From Dongia mobilis (GTDB lineage: Bacteria > Pseudomonadota > Alphaproteobacteria > Dongiales > Dongiaceae): a DNA stretch of 44,024 bases. The position numbers were made by a program, and so were the translations under genes. Shown here in pieces: positions 8,002-15,881 of this stretch. Positions within the stretch are counted from its first letter, which is position 1. Each line of letters opens with the position of its first letter. Where the stretch lies: assembly GCF_945906275.1 (NCBI RefSeq), contig NZ_CAMDRA010000006.1, positions 1 through 44,024 of the forward strand. The letters run 5' to 3'. The notes beneath the pieces are model-generated. The model was not told the DNA's origin. It saw only the letters and a list, made by a program, of their open reading frames with translations, and searched no databases.

Positions 8002-8810
8002 TATCCGTTCCGGGCTTGAGTGAGGTGTCCAAGGCGTCGAATGACGGCAACCAGCAGGATGGCGTCGATCAGCACCATGAACGCCACCAGGGCATGATAG
8101 AGCGGCGAGGCATTCTGGGCGACCCCCGACAGGATGGCGCCTGGCAGCAGCACCGCATCGCCGGAAAGGGCGTTGCCGAGATAGAAGTCCCCCAGTGACA
8201 GGATCAGTGCCAACAGTGCCCCGAACACGGCATAAGGGCGCAAGGTCGGCCAGGTCAGGCGCCGGAAGATCGTCAATTCATCGGCGCCAGCTTCCAGGGC
8301 GGCCTCGCGCCAGGCGGGATCGACCCGTCGCCAGCCGAGACACAGGATGGCCGCAACCAATGGTGCCGCAACGGCCGCCTGGCTCGCGGCGACCAGGCCG
8401 AGCCCCAGCGCATTGCCACCCCATTGCGCGAGCTTGAGGCAGGCCAGCAGGAAAAGCGCCCCCAGACCGAAACGCGGCAAGAGGAAAGGCAGGGCCGAAG
8501 CCAGGATGGCGGCATAGCGGCGCCTGGCGATCCATTGCCGCCAGAGAAGAGAGAGGCACAGTCCCCAGGCCGAGGCGAGAAAGGCGACGGCAAATGCCAT
8601 CAGCGGTGTCTGCAACAAAGCGGGCGCGATGCCGGCTTCCTTGCTCAAGGCTGCCATCATCTGGCCAGCGTCCGCCACAAGGAGGATGCCGAGACTGTAA
8701 TAGAGACCGAGCCCGAAGATGGCGCCTATCGGCAGCAGCAGAAACAGAACGAGCAGCAGGGCGCTGATCTGGATAAGCCATGAAGGGGTGTGGCTGACGC
8801 GGCGGATCAT
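7998..8810 (-). CDS. ABC transporter permease, PotC-like
   Basis: 270 aa with about six hydrophobic segments (for example LLVLFLLLPIGAIFGLGLYY). The cytoplasmic EAA loop that docks the ATPase is well kept (EAALEAGADELTIFRRLTWP). The polyamine/iron-type binding-protein-dependent permease fold is the best match. It overlaps the preceding permease by ATGA and the following amidase by 4 nt. The pair of permeases looks intact, in contrast to the upstream ATP-binding protein. No substrate-binding protein gene lies in the cluster. Confidence 0.85.
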   Translation of the reverse strand: MIRRVSHTPSWLIQISALLLVLFLLLPIGAIFGLGLYYSLGILLVADAGQMMAALSKEAGIAPALLQTPLMAFAVAFLASAWGLCLSLLWRQWIARRRYAAILASALPFLLPRFGLGALFLLACLKLAQWGGNALGLGLVAASQAAVAAPLVAAILCLGWRRVDPAWREAALEAGADELTIFRRLTWPTLRPYAVFGALLALILSLGDFYLGNALSGDAVLLPGAILSGVAQNASPLYHALVAFMVLIDAILLVAVIRRLGHLTQARNGY

Positions 8811-9646
8811 AGTTTGATCTCCCTCCCGCGATGCTTGGCCAGCAGCACGACAAACAGCGGCAAACCGGCCAACAGCAGCATGAGCATGAGCATCGCCGCC
8901 GCATAGGGCCAGCCGGTCTCACTTTCCAATGCGCGCTGCAGCCACTCGCTCGCTTGCTCGAAATCGCCGGTGCCAAGCAGTCGCGGCTCCAGGAAGCTGC
9001 CGACCGAACCGCAGAAGACGATCGCCGCGGCAAGTGCCGCAAGACGGCGGTTGAGCGGCCAAAGAATGTCGATGAGCAGCACGAAGGCGGTGGCTCCGCA
9101 TTCGCGCGCGGCGTCGAGGACAGAGCGATCGACGCGTGCAAAGCCAGCAGCGAGGCACAGGGCTGCCGGCGGCAGCCAGGCATGGACACTGGCGATCAGT
9201 TCGGCGGAAAAGCCGGCCAGCAAGTCGACAGGAATGAAATTGATCAGCGCCAGATCCTTGAAGGCCTGCATCCAGCCCAGGATGCGCATGCCTGGATCGA
9301 AGAACCACATCAGGATGATGAACCCGAGCGCAAGTCGGCCGAGAAAGCGGCGGCGTATGGCGATCAAGAAGGCAAGAGGCGTGGCCAGCAGCGTCGTGAT
9401 CAGGGTCGACAAGGTGGCCAGCAGCATGCTGTTCAGCAAGGCTGTGCGTGCCTCGATCGATCCTAGAACTCTCAACCAAGCTGTGCCGGTCATTGTGGTG
9501 GGCTGGTCAGGGGCACCCTGCAGGCTGAGCCATAGGACCATCAATAGCGGTGCTGCGAAGAAGCATATCTGCGCGAGGATCGCGATCCAGGCGAGGCCCA
9601 TGAGCGGACCCTGCAAGATGCCGGCACGCGGGGATTCCCGTGTCAT
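8807..9646 (-). CDS. ABC transporter permease, PotB-like
   Basis: 279 aa from the ATG at 9646 (MTRESPRAGILQG). The track's 522-aa ORF runs back in another frame through the ATP-binding gene and its N-terminal half is a shadow. Six or so membrane segments are visible (for example LMGLAWIAILAQICFFAAPL). The EAA-type loop reads DAARECGATAFVLLIDILWP. It pairs with the next permease to form the membrane channel. The ATG shares one base with the TGA of the upstream ATP-binding gene (TGATG), so translation is probably coupled. Confidence 0.85.
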   Translation of the reverse strand: MTRESPRAGILQGPLMGLAWIAILAQICFFAAPLLMVLWLSLQGAPDQPTTMTGTAWLRVLGSIEARTALLNSMLLATLSTLITTLLATPLAFLIAIRRRFLGRLALGFIILMWFFDPGMRILGWMQAFKDLALINFIPVDLLAGFSAELIASVHAWLPPAALCLAAGFARVDRSVLDAARECGATAFVLLIDILWPLNRRLAALAAAIVFCGSVGSFLEPRLLGTGDFEQASEWLQRALESETGWPYAAAMLMLMLLLAGLPLFVVLLAKHRGREIKL

Positions 9647-10743
9647 CAATCGGCCGGCAACAAATAGGCGTCGGCGCGGTTCCAGCCCAACGTGATGCGC
9701 CGGCCCGATTCCAGAGGAAAGGGAGCCGGCAAGGGAATGTCTGCGATGATACCGGGCGGGAAGCCCTCGACAGTCGCACGAATTTGCGCGCCGCCACCGC
9801 GCGGCATTACGTCGGCGATCTGCCCGTCGGCCAGCATGTCGAAGCGCCGGATACCAAGAAAGGGCCGCACTGCCTCGGGCCGGATCAGGAGTTGCGCCGG
9901 CCCGCTTGTCAGCGTGGGGTGACAGCGATCGCGGCCGATATCGCTGCCGCCGGCGAGCAGAATGGGGCTGCGCAGAATGACCTTGCTCTCGGTCATGTCG
10001 ACCTCGACCGGCAGCAGATTGCAGGGTCCGGCCAATCGCGCGATCACGGCATTCGCCGGTCGACCAAACAGGTCTTCCGATTTGCCGCGCTGGGCCTCGC
10101 GGCCATCGATCAGGACCGAGATGACATCGGCCAGCGCCATCGCTTCGGCAAGGTCGTCCGTGGCAAGAAGTGTGGTCAGGCCGAAATGTCGATGCAGGCG
10201 CTTCAGCACCGGCAAAAAGGCGCGCCGCGCCGCCGGCGCCAGCGAGTACAGCGGCCATTCCAGCAACAGGACTTCCGGCTCGCCGCCCAGGGCACGTGCC
10301 AGGGCCACGCGCAATTTCTGCTCGGCGGATAGCGCATTGGGCATCAGCGGCAACAGGTCGGTGCTGATACCGCATTCTTCAGCCAGGCGGTCGAGGCGAT
10401 TTTTGATCTCCCCGCGATCATGCCCTCGTTGCTGCAGCGGGAAGGCGATATTGGCAAGGACAGTGAGGTGCGGAAAGAGCGCGAGGTTCGCCCGCACAGT
10501 CATGATACCGCGCTCGCCTGGTGCGCGCAGCCCGAGATCCTTGCCGTCAAGGAGGATACGACCGTGCTGCGGGCGCACGAAGCCTGCTACGGCGTCGATC
10601 ACGGCGCGCGTGCTCTCCTGATCCTGCGATACCAGTGCCGAGAGCACGCCACGTTCCAGACTTGCCGAAAAGCCGTCGAGGATCGGTCCCGCCGGGCCAC
10701 CGACCGTCAGATCACGTAGATCGAGATGCGTCGGCACCGACAT
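9646..10743 (-). CDS. Degenerate ABC transporter ATP-binding protein (predicted inactive ATPase)
   Basis: 365 aa in one uninterrupted frame. It has the length and layout of a PotA/CysA-type subunit: an ABC domain (about 1-235) and a C-terminal regulatory TOBE-like region (about 260-365, with LLIRPEAVRPF). Every nucleotide-handling motif is changed. The Walker A position reads VSQDQEST, with no GK. The Q-loop glutamine is replaced (VRANLALFPHL). The signature is LSAEQ instead of LSGGQ. Walker B ends LLLEWP, so both the Asp and the catalytic Glu are altered. The H-loop reads LLATDDLAEA with Asp for His. Surrounding family features (ALFPHLTV, LRVALARAL) are kept. No frameshift or stop is seen, so it is probably expressed as a structural pseudo-ATPase. 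Confidence 0.85.
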   Translation of the reverse strand: MSVPTHLDLRDLTVGGPAGPILDGFSASLERGVLSALVSQDQESTRAVIDAVAGFVRPQHGRILLDGKDLGLRAPGERGIMTVRANLALFPHLTVLANIAFPLQQRGHDRGEIKNRLDRLAEECGISTDLLPLMPNALSAEQKLRVALARALGGEPEVLLLEWPLYSLAPAARRAFLPVLKRLHRHFGLTTLLATDDLAEAMALADVISVLIDGREAQRGKSEDLFGRPANAVIARLAGPCNLLPVEVDMTESKVILRSPILLAGGSDIGRDRCHPTLTSGPAQLLIRPEAVRPFLGIRRFDMLADGQIADVMPRGGGAQIRATVEGFPPGIIADIPLPAPFPLESGRRITLGWNRADAYLLPAD

Positions 10744-10773
10744 TCCTGCTCCACTCTTCCCCTGACGTAACCG

Positions 10774-11118
10774 TCAGTGGTGATGAGCTTCGTGCAGCAT
10801 GCTCTGGCGCATGCCGGTATCGTAGCTGTGGCCGGCAGGCGTCAGGATGCAGGCGCGGGGAAACATCGCCTTGATGAGACCCTTGCGCTCCAAGGCGCGC
10901 CAGGCAGCCTCGTTGCCAAGGCCGGTCGCGTCGCTGGCCGAGAGAACCCAGGGGCCAAGATGAAAATGATCGCCATGGGCATGGGGCAGGCGCTGAATGA
11001 GGGTGTGGCCAGCTTCCTCTGCCGGCACGGCATAGCCTTCAAGTCCGGACAGGGCCTGGAACAGGGTCAGCGTTTTCAACTGCAGGGCGTTGAGATTGAG
11101 TGGGTTCTTCTTCGGCAT
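10774..11118 (-). CDS. Hypothetical protein with His-rich segment and C-terminal His tail
   Basis: 114 aa, not assigned to a named family. It begins MPKKNPLNLNALQLKTLTLF. It has a His-rich stretch HAHGDHFHLG, a segment reading ALERKGLIKAMFPRACILTP that resembles the recognition-helix and wing part of small winged-helix proteins, and ends HEAHHH. The histidines suggest metal binding, which is inference. A GGGAAA ribosome-binding site precedes the ATG. It lies 24 nt after the GNAT gene and 30 nt before the ABC ATP-binding gene, so it probably shares their transcript. Confidence 0.65.
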   Translation of the reverse strand: MPKKNPLNLNALQLKTLTLFQALSGLEGYAVPAEEAGHTLIQRLPHAHGDHFHLGPWVLSASDATGLGNEAAWRALERKGLIKAMFPRACILTPAGHSYDTGMRQSMLHEAHHH

Positions 11119-11142
11119 GACGATATTTCCCGGGTGAGTGGC

Positions 11143-11604
11143 TTAGGCGGTGAGAATCTTTTCCATGAACAGCGAATTGGGATCGGCCTGGTAGGCGCCA
11201 AATGGCCCGATCTCGCGATAGCCTGCGGCGCGATAAAGGGCAATCGCTTCCGGCTGCTTGGTGCCGGTTTCCAGTCGCAGGCAATTGAGGCCGACGGCGC
11301 GCGCATCCGCCTCCAGTGCCGACAGCAGGCGGCTGCCAAGTTTCAGGCCACGTGCCTTGGGGTCGACGAACATGCGCTTGATTTCGGCATAGCCTGATTG
11401 ACGCAGGATCGCCGCGATGCCACGCACGGCGCCGTCAACGCGGGCGACGAAAAAGCTCGTATCCGGGCGCTGCAACAGCGCGATGTCGACCAGGTGATTG
11501 CTTTCGGCCGGGTAGAGGGTCGCGTAATAGGCGTCGCTGGCCTGGAGCAAGGCGTGGATTTCCGGCTGATCCGGATTCTCAAGTCGAATGACGGGATTGA
11601 TCAA
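11143..11604 (-). CDS. GNAT family N-acetyltransferase
   Basis: 153 aa, a full single GNAT domain. Motif A, which binds the acetyl-CoA pyrophosphate, reads KRMFVDPKARGLKLGSRLL. The preceding strand is AAILRQSGYAEI and motif B ends in ALYRAAGYREIGPFGAY. The substrate is not predictable; small molecules and protein N-termini are both possible. It lies 9 nt downstream of yajQ on the same strand. Confidence 0.88.
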   Translation of the reverse strand: MINPVIRLENPDQPEIHALLQASDAYYATLYPAESNHLVDIALLQRPDTSFFVARVDGAVRGIAAILRQSGYAEIKRMFVDPKARGLKLGSRLLSALEADARAVGLNCLRLETGTKQPEAIALYRAAGYREIGPFGAYQADPNSLFMEKILTA

Positions 11605-11613
11605 GGCGTAACC

Positions 11614-12099
11614 TCAGTCGCGGAAGTTGGTGAATTGCAGCGGTTGCTCGATCTTCAGTCCCTTGACGATGGCGATCGCGTCCTGAAGGTCATCACGCTT
11701 CTTGCCGGTGACACGCAGTTCGTCGCCCTGGATTGAAACCTGGACTTTCAGCTTGCTGTCCTTGATGTCCTTGACGATCTGCTTGGCCAGCTTCTGGTCG
11801 AGCCCCTGCTTGACGACGACCTCCTGTCGGCGCGAATTGCCGGTCGCCTTCTGCTCTTCCTTGAACTCAAGGCAATTCGCATCCAGCTTGCGGCGGGTGA
11901 TGTAGACCTTGAGCAGGTCCTGGACCTGCGTCAGCTTCAGATCGTCATCGGCATTGATGGTGATAAGCTCGTCCTTGCGCTCGACGGTGCATTTCGAGCC
12001 CTTGAAATCGAAGCGCGTCGCAATCTCGCGGACCACGCCCTGCACGGCATTGTCGACCTCGGCCAGCTCGGTCTTTGAAACGATGTCAAATGACGGCAT
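11614..12099 (-). CDS. yajQ: YajQ family nucleotide-binding protein
   Basis: 161 aa, nearly the exact length of YajQ. Family landmarks include the start MPSFDIVSKTELAEVDNAV, then RFDFKGSKCTVERKD, and the end DDLQDAIAIVKGLKIEQPLQ. Members bind nucleotides including cyclic di-GMP in some species and may act with transcription factors. An upstream stretch reading AGGAGGTTCC (reverse strand) is a strong ribosome-binding site. It appears to head the minus-strand run that continues through the GNAT, His-rich and ABC genes. Confidence 0.93.
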   Translation of the reverse strand: MPSFDIVSKTELAEVDNAVQGVVREIATRFDFKGSKCTVERKDELITINADDDLKLTQVQDLLKVYITRRKLDANCLEFKEEQKATGNSRRQEVVVKQGLDQKLAKQIVKDIKDSKLKVQVSIQGDELRVTGKKRDDLQDAIAIVKGLKIEQPLQFTNFRD

Positions 12100-12163
12100 C
12101 GGAACCTCCTAGATAATCCGCGAATGTGCCATAGCAGCGGTCATTTCGCCAGCGCTGCGCCAC

Positions 12164-13495
12164 TCAATGTGCCAGGGCCCTGGGAATGCGGGGATACCAG
12201 AGATAGAGGGTAGCCGCGCGCAGGATGAAGAACAGCATCAGGGATGCCCATAGGCCATGATTCCCGAAGGCGGGAATGAGGAAGTACTGGGCGATGATGG
12301 CGCCGAGACCGGCGATGATCATGCCGTTGCGCATCTCGCGCCCACGTGTGGCGCCGATGAAGATGCCGTCAAGGATGTAACACCAGAATGCCACCAGCGG
12401 CGTCGCCACCAACCATGGGAGATAGGGGCTGGCCAGCGCGATGACGGTGGGATCAACGGAAAACAGACCGATGATTGCCGGCCCGAACCGGTAGAGCAGG
12501 GCAGATAGCGCCAGCGCCATGAGCAGGGCCCAAAGCAGGGAACCCCAGACGGCGTGCCGCAATTGCCGCCGGTCTTGCGCGCCGACTGCCTGGCCGGCCA
12601 GAGCCTCGGTGGACTGGGCAAAGCCATCAAAGGTCTGGGCGATTGTCGCCAGCAGCACGAACAGCACCTGGTTGGCCGCGACCGTAGTATCTCCCATGCG
12701 GGCACCGAGCCCGACGAAATAGGCCATGATGAACATGATGGCCAACGTTCGCAGGAAGATATCGAAATTGACCGAGATCAGCACGAACATCTTGTCGAGA
12801 TCGATCAACGAGCCCGCATCGTCGCTGAGGGGCACAATGCGCAGCAATCGCCGCACCACGACAAAACCGATAACGGCCGTCACTGTTTGGGCGATAGCCG
12901 TTGCAATCGCGGCGCCGTCGACGCCGAGGTGGAGGCGAAATACCAGGATGTAGCAGAGCACCACGTTCAGTCCGTTGAGCAGGAGCTGGAGTGCCAAGGC
13001 GCGCCCGACGCGTTGCAGCCCGATGAGCCAGCCGAGGATGACATAATTCGTGAAGTCGAACGGCGCGCTGAACAGGCGGTAGTGGAAATAGCGCGCGGCG
13101 AGATCGGCGACAGCCTCGCTGGACCCGAACAGCGGCACCGCGACAAAGGCCAGGGGGACCATGACGAGGAGCACCACGAAGCCGAAGATCCAGGCGAGCG
13201 AAAGGGCGCGGTTCAGCGTCGCCTTGATTTCGTCACCGTCCTCGGCGCCAAAGGCCTGGGCCGTGAAGCCGGCGGTCCCCAGGCGGAGGAAGGCGAAAGC
13301 CCAGAGGATGAGGGTGGCCAAGGCGGCGCCCACGGAAATGCCACCGAGGGCCGTGGCATCCCCGGTTTGGCCGACCAGGGCGGTGTCGACCAGATTGGGC
13401 AAAACCGCCGAGAAATTGGCAAGGATCGCCGGAATCGCCAGAGCGAGAATGCGGACATGGGTCGATTGGGACGATGGGGCGGCTGTGTCTGTCAT
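12164..13495 (-). CDS. MATE family efflux transporter (DinF-like)
   Basis: 443 aa from the ATG at 13495 (MTDTAAPSSQSTHVRILALA); the track's longer start adds a non-conserved leader. About twelve hydrophobic segments are present. The MATE N-terminal pattern is clear: IPAILANFSAVLPNLVDTAL, followed by VGQTGDATALGGISVG. The second half has AANQVLFVLLATIAQTFDGF and QSTEALAGQAVGA, typical of the DinF branch. It exports small cationic or amphipathic compounds using an ion gradient. It is divergent from the GGDEF/EAL gene and 64 nt upstream of yajQ. Confidence 0.93.
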   Translation of the reverse strand: MTDTAAPSSQSTHVRILALAIPAILANFSAVLPNLVDTALVGQTGDATALGGISVGAALATLILWAFAFLRLGTAGFTAQAFGAEDGDEIKATLNRALSLAWIFGFVVLLVMVPLAFVAVPLFGSSEAVADLAARYFHYRLFSAPFDFTNYVILGWLIGLQRVGRALALQLLLNGLNVVLCYILVFRLHLGVDGAAIATAIAQTVTAVIGFVVVRRLLRIVPLSDDAGSLIDLDKMFVLISVNFDIFLRTLAIMFIMAYFVGLGARMGDTTVAANQVLFVLLATIAQTFDGFAQSTEALAGQAVGAQDRRQLRHAVWGSLLWALLMALALSALLYRFGPAIIGLFSVDPTVIALASPYLPWLVATPLVAFWCYILDGIFIGATRGREMRNGMIIAGLGAIIAQYFLIPAFGNHGLWASLMLFFILRAATLYLWYPRIPRALAH

Positions 13496-13609
13496 GCTGC
13501 TGCGCTGCGATGGGCGGCGCAATATAGGCAGGGCGTCCGATGGCTGGCAAGTTGAGGTGGTGTCGCCGGATTCCGCCAAATTGCCGAATTTTGTCAATAT
13601 TTCAGCTAG

Positions 13610-13649
13610 CTAGAGCAATGGTAACCTATCTTTAAACAATTCGCTCTAG
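13610..13649. repeat. Inverted repeat in MATE / EAL-protein intergenic region
   Basis: CTAGAGC and GCTCTAG face each other across a 26-nt AT-rich spacer. The 266-nt divergent gap between the MATE gene and the c-di-GMP gene holds no ORF and must contain both promoters. The repeat may be an operator or a transcript hairpin; nothing decides between them. Confidence 0.35.
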
Positions 13650-13761
13650 GTAACGAAGACCATTTCCGCGATTGCCTGGCTGCGCCCTTTGGGGTGATTC
13701 TGAGCAATCCAACCCTCATTGCAGGGGCGCCGGAAGCGCCCAGGCCGAGCCGGGTGGCGCA

Positions 13762-15828
13762 ATGCATGACGGCCACATTCTCTGTCTGCTGACTGACGAC
13801 GCGGAATGCGCCGCCATTCGTGCTGCACTCGGTGATGGGAGCTACCTTGTCGATCTGGTGACGTCGCGCGAATCGCTGCTCGGCGACAAGGGCGGCGAGC
13901 CGCCGGCGGACCTGCTCCTGATGCGTGCCAGATCGGGCGCGGATGGTGAATTCATCAAGGCCATACGCGCAGACCATGGCTCCGACCGGTTCCCGATCGT
14001 TTTCCTCGTCGATCCTGGCGAGGAAACCCTGGTCGAGCATTGCCTGTCCTGCGGTGGCGATGACTTCCTGACGCTGCCAATTCACGGTGCCGAACTGCAA
14101 GCCCGAATTCGCAGCCAGTTGTCGCGCGCCCGTGCCATTGCCGCCAGCCGGCTCGATCGCGATCGCTTCGCCCTTGCCGTGGCCGGTTCCAGCGACGGCA
14201 TCTGGGATCTGACGCTGAGCGATGATGCGCTGTTCATGTCCCCGCGTTGCGCCGAATTGCTTGGGCGCAACGGCGATGATGGCTTCAAGCGTCTCGAAGA
14301 CTGGTTGGCCATCATCCATCCCGACGACGTCGACCAGTTCCAGGTGGAACTGCGCAACCATCTTGAGGGCATTACCCTGTCCTTGCAGATGGAGTGCCGC
14401 ATGCAGCACCGCAACCAGACCTATCGCTGGTTCCTGGTACGCGGCACGGGCCAGCGCAATGCCACGGGCAAGGCGTTCCGGATTGCCGGTTCGCTGACCG
14501 ACATCAGCGAACGCAAGCTCACCGATGCGATGACCGGTTTGCCGAACCGCATCGTGCTCTATGACCGCCTCAATCAGACCATCGTCAAGAACCGGCGCAA
14601 GACCTCGGCCAATTTCGGCATCATTCTGCTGCAGATTGACCGCTACGAAACGATGCGCGAGGCCTATGGCCAGGTGTTCTGCGATGCTGTCCAGAAAGTC
14701 GTCTCGCAGCGCCTGGTTGGCACCCTGCGCACGACTGACACGCTCACCATCATGGGCGAGAATACCATGTGCATCCTCCTCGACGTGATGCGCGACGATA
14801 CCGATCTGGTGCGTGTTTCGCACCGTGTCCGCGCCGCCGCCGAGGAACCGATCACGCTGGGTGACGAAAGCGTCCTGCTCAGCCTCTCGATCGGCATGGC
14901 CCAGGCCCAGGCACATCACCAGAGCGCCGAGGATCTGATCCGCGATGCCACGGCTGCCCTCAACAAGGCCCGGGCCGAAGGTGGCGGACAGGAAGTCGTG
15001 TTCGATCCCGATATGCAGCGGCGCGCGCGCGACCGCCTGCGGATCGAGGCCGAGCTGCATCTTGCCCTCAAGCGCAATGAACTCCTGCTGCTCTACCAGC
15101 CGATCGTCGACCTCAATACCGGGCGGCTTGCCGGCTTCGAGGCGCTGGTACGCTGGCAGCATGCCCAGCGCGGTCTGATCCCGCCGATGGAGTTCATCCC
15201 GATCGCCGAGGAGACCGGCCTCATCGTCCCGATCGGCACCTGGGTGGTGCAGGAGGCCTGCCGCCAGGGTCGGGAATGGCTCGACCAGGAAGGCAATGCC
15301 GACCTGTTCATCAGCGTCAACGTGTCGTCACGGCAACTGGACGGTCCGGCCCTGCCGGAGATCGTGCGGCAGGCCCTGCGCGAACACCGGCTGGCGCCTG
15401 AGCATCTGAAGCTCGAGATCACGGAAAGCGCCGTGATGCGGGACTTCGAACTGACGATGAAGTTGCTGAAGCGCTTGAAGGAAATCGGCGTCGGCCTGTC
15501 GCTCGATGATTTCGGCACCGGCTATTCCAGCCTCAGCCTGCTGCGCCGCCTGCCGGTCGATACGTTGAAGGTCGATCGTTCCTTCGTCACGGCCATGACC
15601 GCCGACACCAGCGGGGTGAAGATGGTGGAAGCCATTCTGCAGCTCGCCCGCCTGTTCGATCTCAAGGTCGTGGCCGAGGGGATCGAGCATGAGGAGGAGG
15701 AGAAGCTCCTCAAGGATCGCGGCTGCGAGTTCGGCCAGGGATGGCGCTATGGCAAGCCGCTCACTGTTGCGGCCTGCCTCGATATGATGCGCGAGCAGCG
15801 CAAATCAACCAAGCGCATCGCAGGCTAA
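13762..15828 (+). CDS. Cyclic di-GMP phosphodiesterase: pseudo-receiver, PAS, degenerate GGDEF, EAL
   Basis: 688 aa from the ATG at 13762. Residues 5-120 look like a receiver fold, but the phospho-acceptor region reads ADLLLMRA with no Asp there, and the usual KP reads LP (FLTLPIHG), so it is unlikely to be phosphorylated. A PAS domain spans about 135-250 (FALAVAGSSDGIWDL ... SLTDISERK). The GGDEF domain (about 253-410, DAMTGLPNRIVLYDRL) has MGENT at the active loop (331-335), so cyclase activity is probably lost. The EAL domain (about 430-680) keeps GFEALVRW and DDFGTGYSSLSLLRRLPVD. The protein probably hydrolyses c-di-GMP, with the GGDEF as a possible GTP sensor. Confidence 0.92.
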   Translation: MHDGHILCLLTDDAECAAIRAALGDGSYLVDLVTSRESLLGDKGGEPPADLLLMRARSGADGEFIKAIRADHGSDRFPIVFLVDPGEETLVEHCLSCGGDDFLTLPIHGAELQARIRSQLSRARAIAASRLDRDRFALAVAGSSDGIWDLTLSDDALFMSPRCAELLGRNGDDGFKRLEDWLAIIHPDDVDQFQVELRNHLEGITLSLQMECRMQHRNQTYRWFLVRGTGQRNATGKAFRIAGSLTDISERKLTDAMTGLPNRIVLYDRLNQTIVKNRRKTSANFGIILLQIDRYETMREAYGQVFCDAVQKVVSQRLVGTLRTTDTLTIMGENTMCILLDVMRDDTDLVRVSHRVRAAAEEPITLGDESVLLSLSIGMAQAQAHHQSAEDLIRDATAALNKARAEGGGQEVVFDPDMQRRARDRLRIEAELHLALKRNELLLLYQPIVDLNTGRLAGFEALVRWQHAQRGLIPPMEFIPIAEETGLIVPIGTWVVQEACRQGREWLDQEGNADLFISVNVSSRQLDGPALPEIVRQALREHRLAPEHLKLEITESAVMRDFELTMKLLKRLKEIGVGLSLDDFGTGYSSLSLLRRLPVDTLKVDRSFVTAMTADTSGVKMVEAILQLARLFDLKVVAEGIEHEEEEKLLKDRGCEFGQGWRYGKPLTVAACLDMMREQRKSTKRIAG

Positions 15829-15835
15829 AGAAGAC

Positions 15836-15860
15836 GGCGCCGTCCCATGGGAACGGCGCC
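15836..15860. terminator. Hairpin between convergent EAL-protein gene and potI
   Basis: GGCGCCGT and ACGGCGCC form an 8-bp stem with a 9-nt loop, placed 8 nt after the stop of the EAL gene and 22 nt after the potI stop. No long U-run is present on either strand. Probably a shared bidirectional terminator. Confidence 0.55.
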
Positions 15861-15881
15861 GCCCGATATCCTCCAGCAAAT

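Noticed and set aside
8807-10375. 522-aa minus-strand ORF as a single protein
   Set aside because: Only its C-terminal 279 residues are a permease; the rest is a frame shadow of the ATP-binding protein gene.
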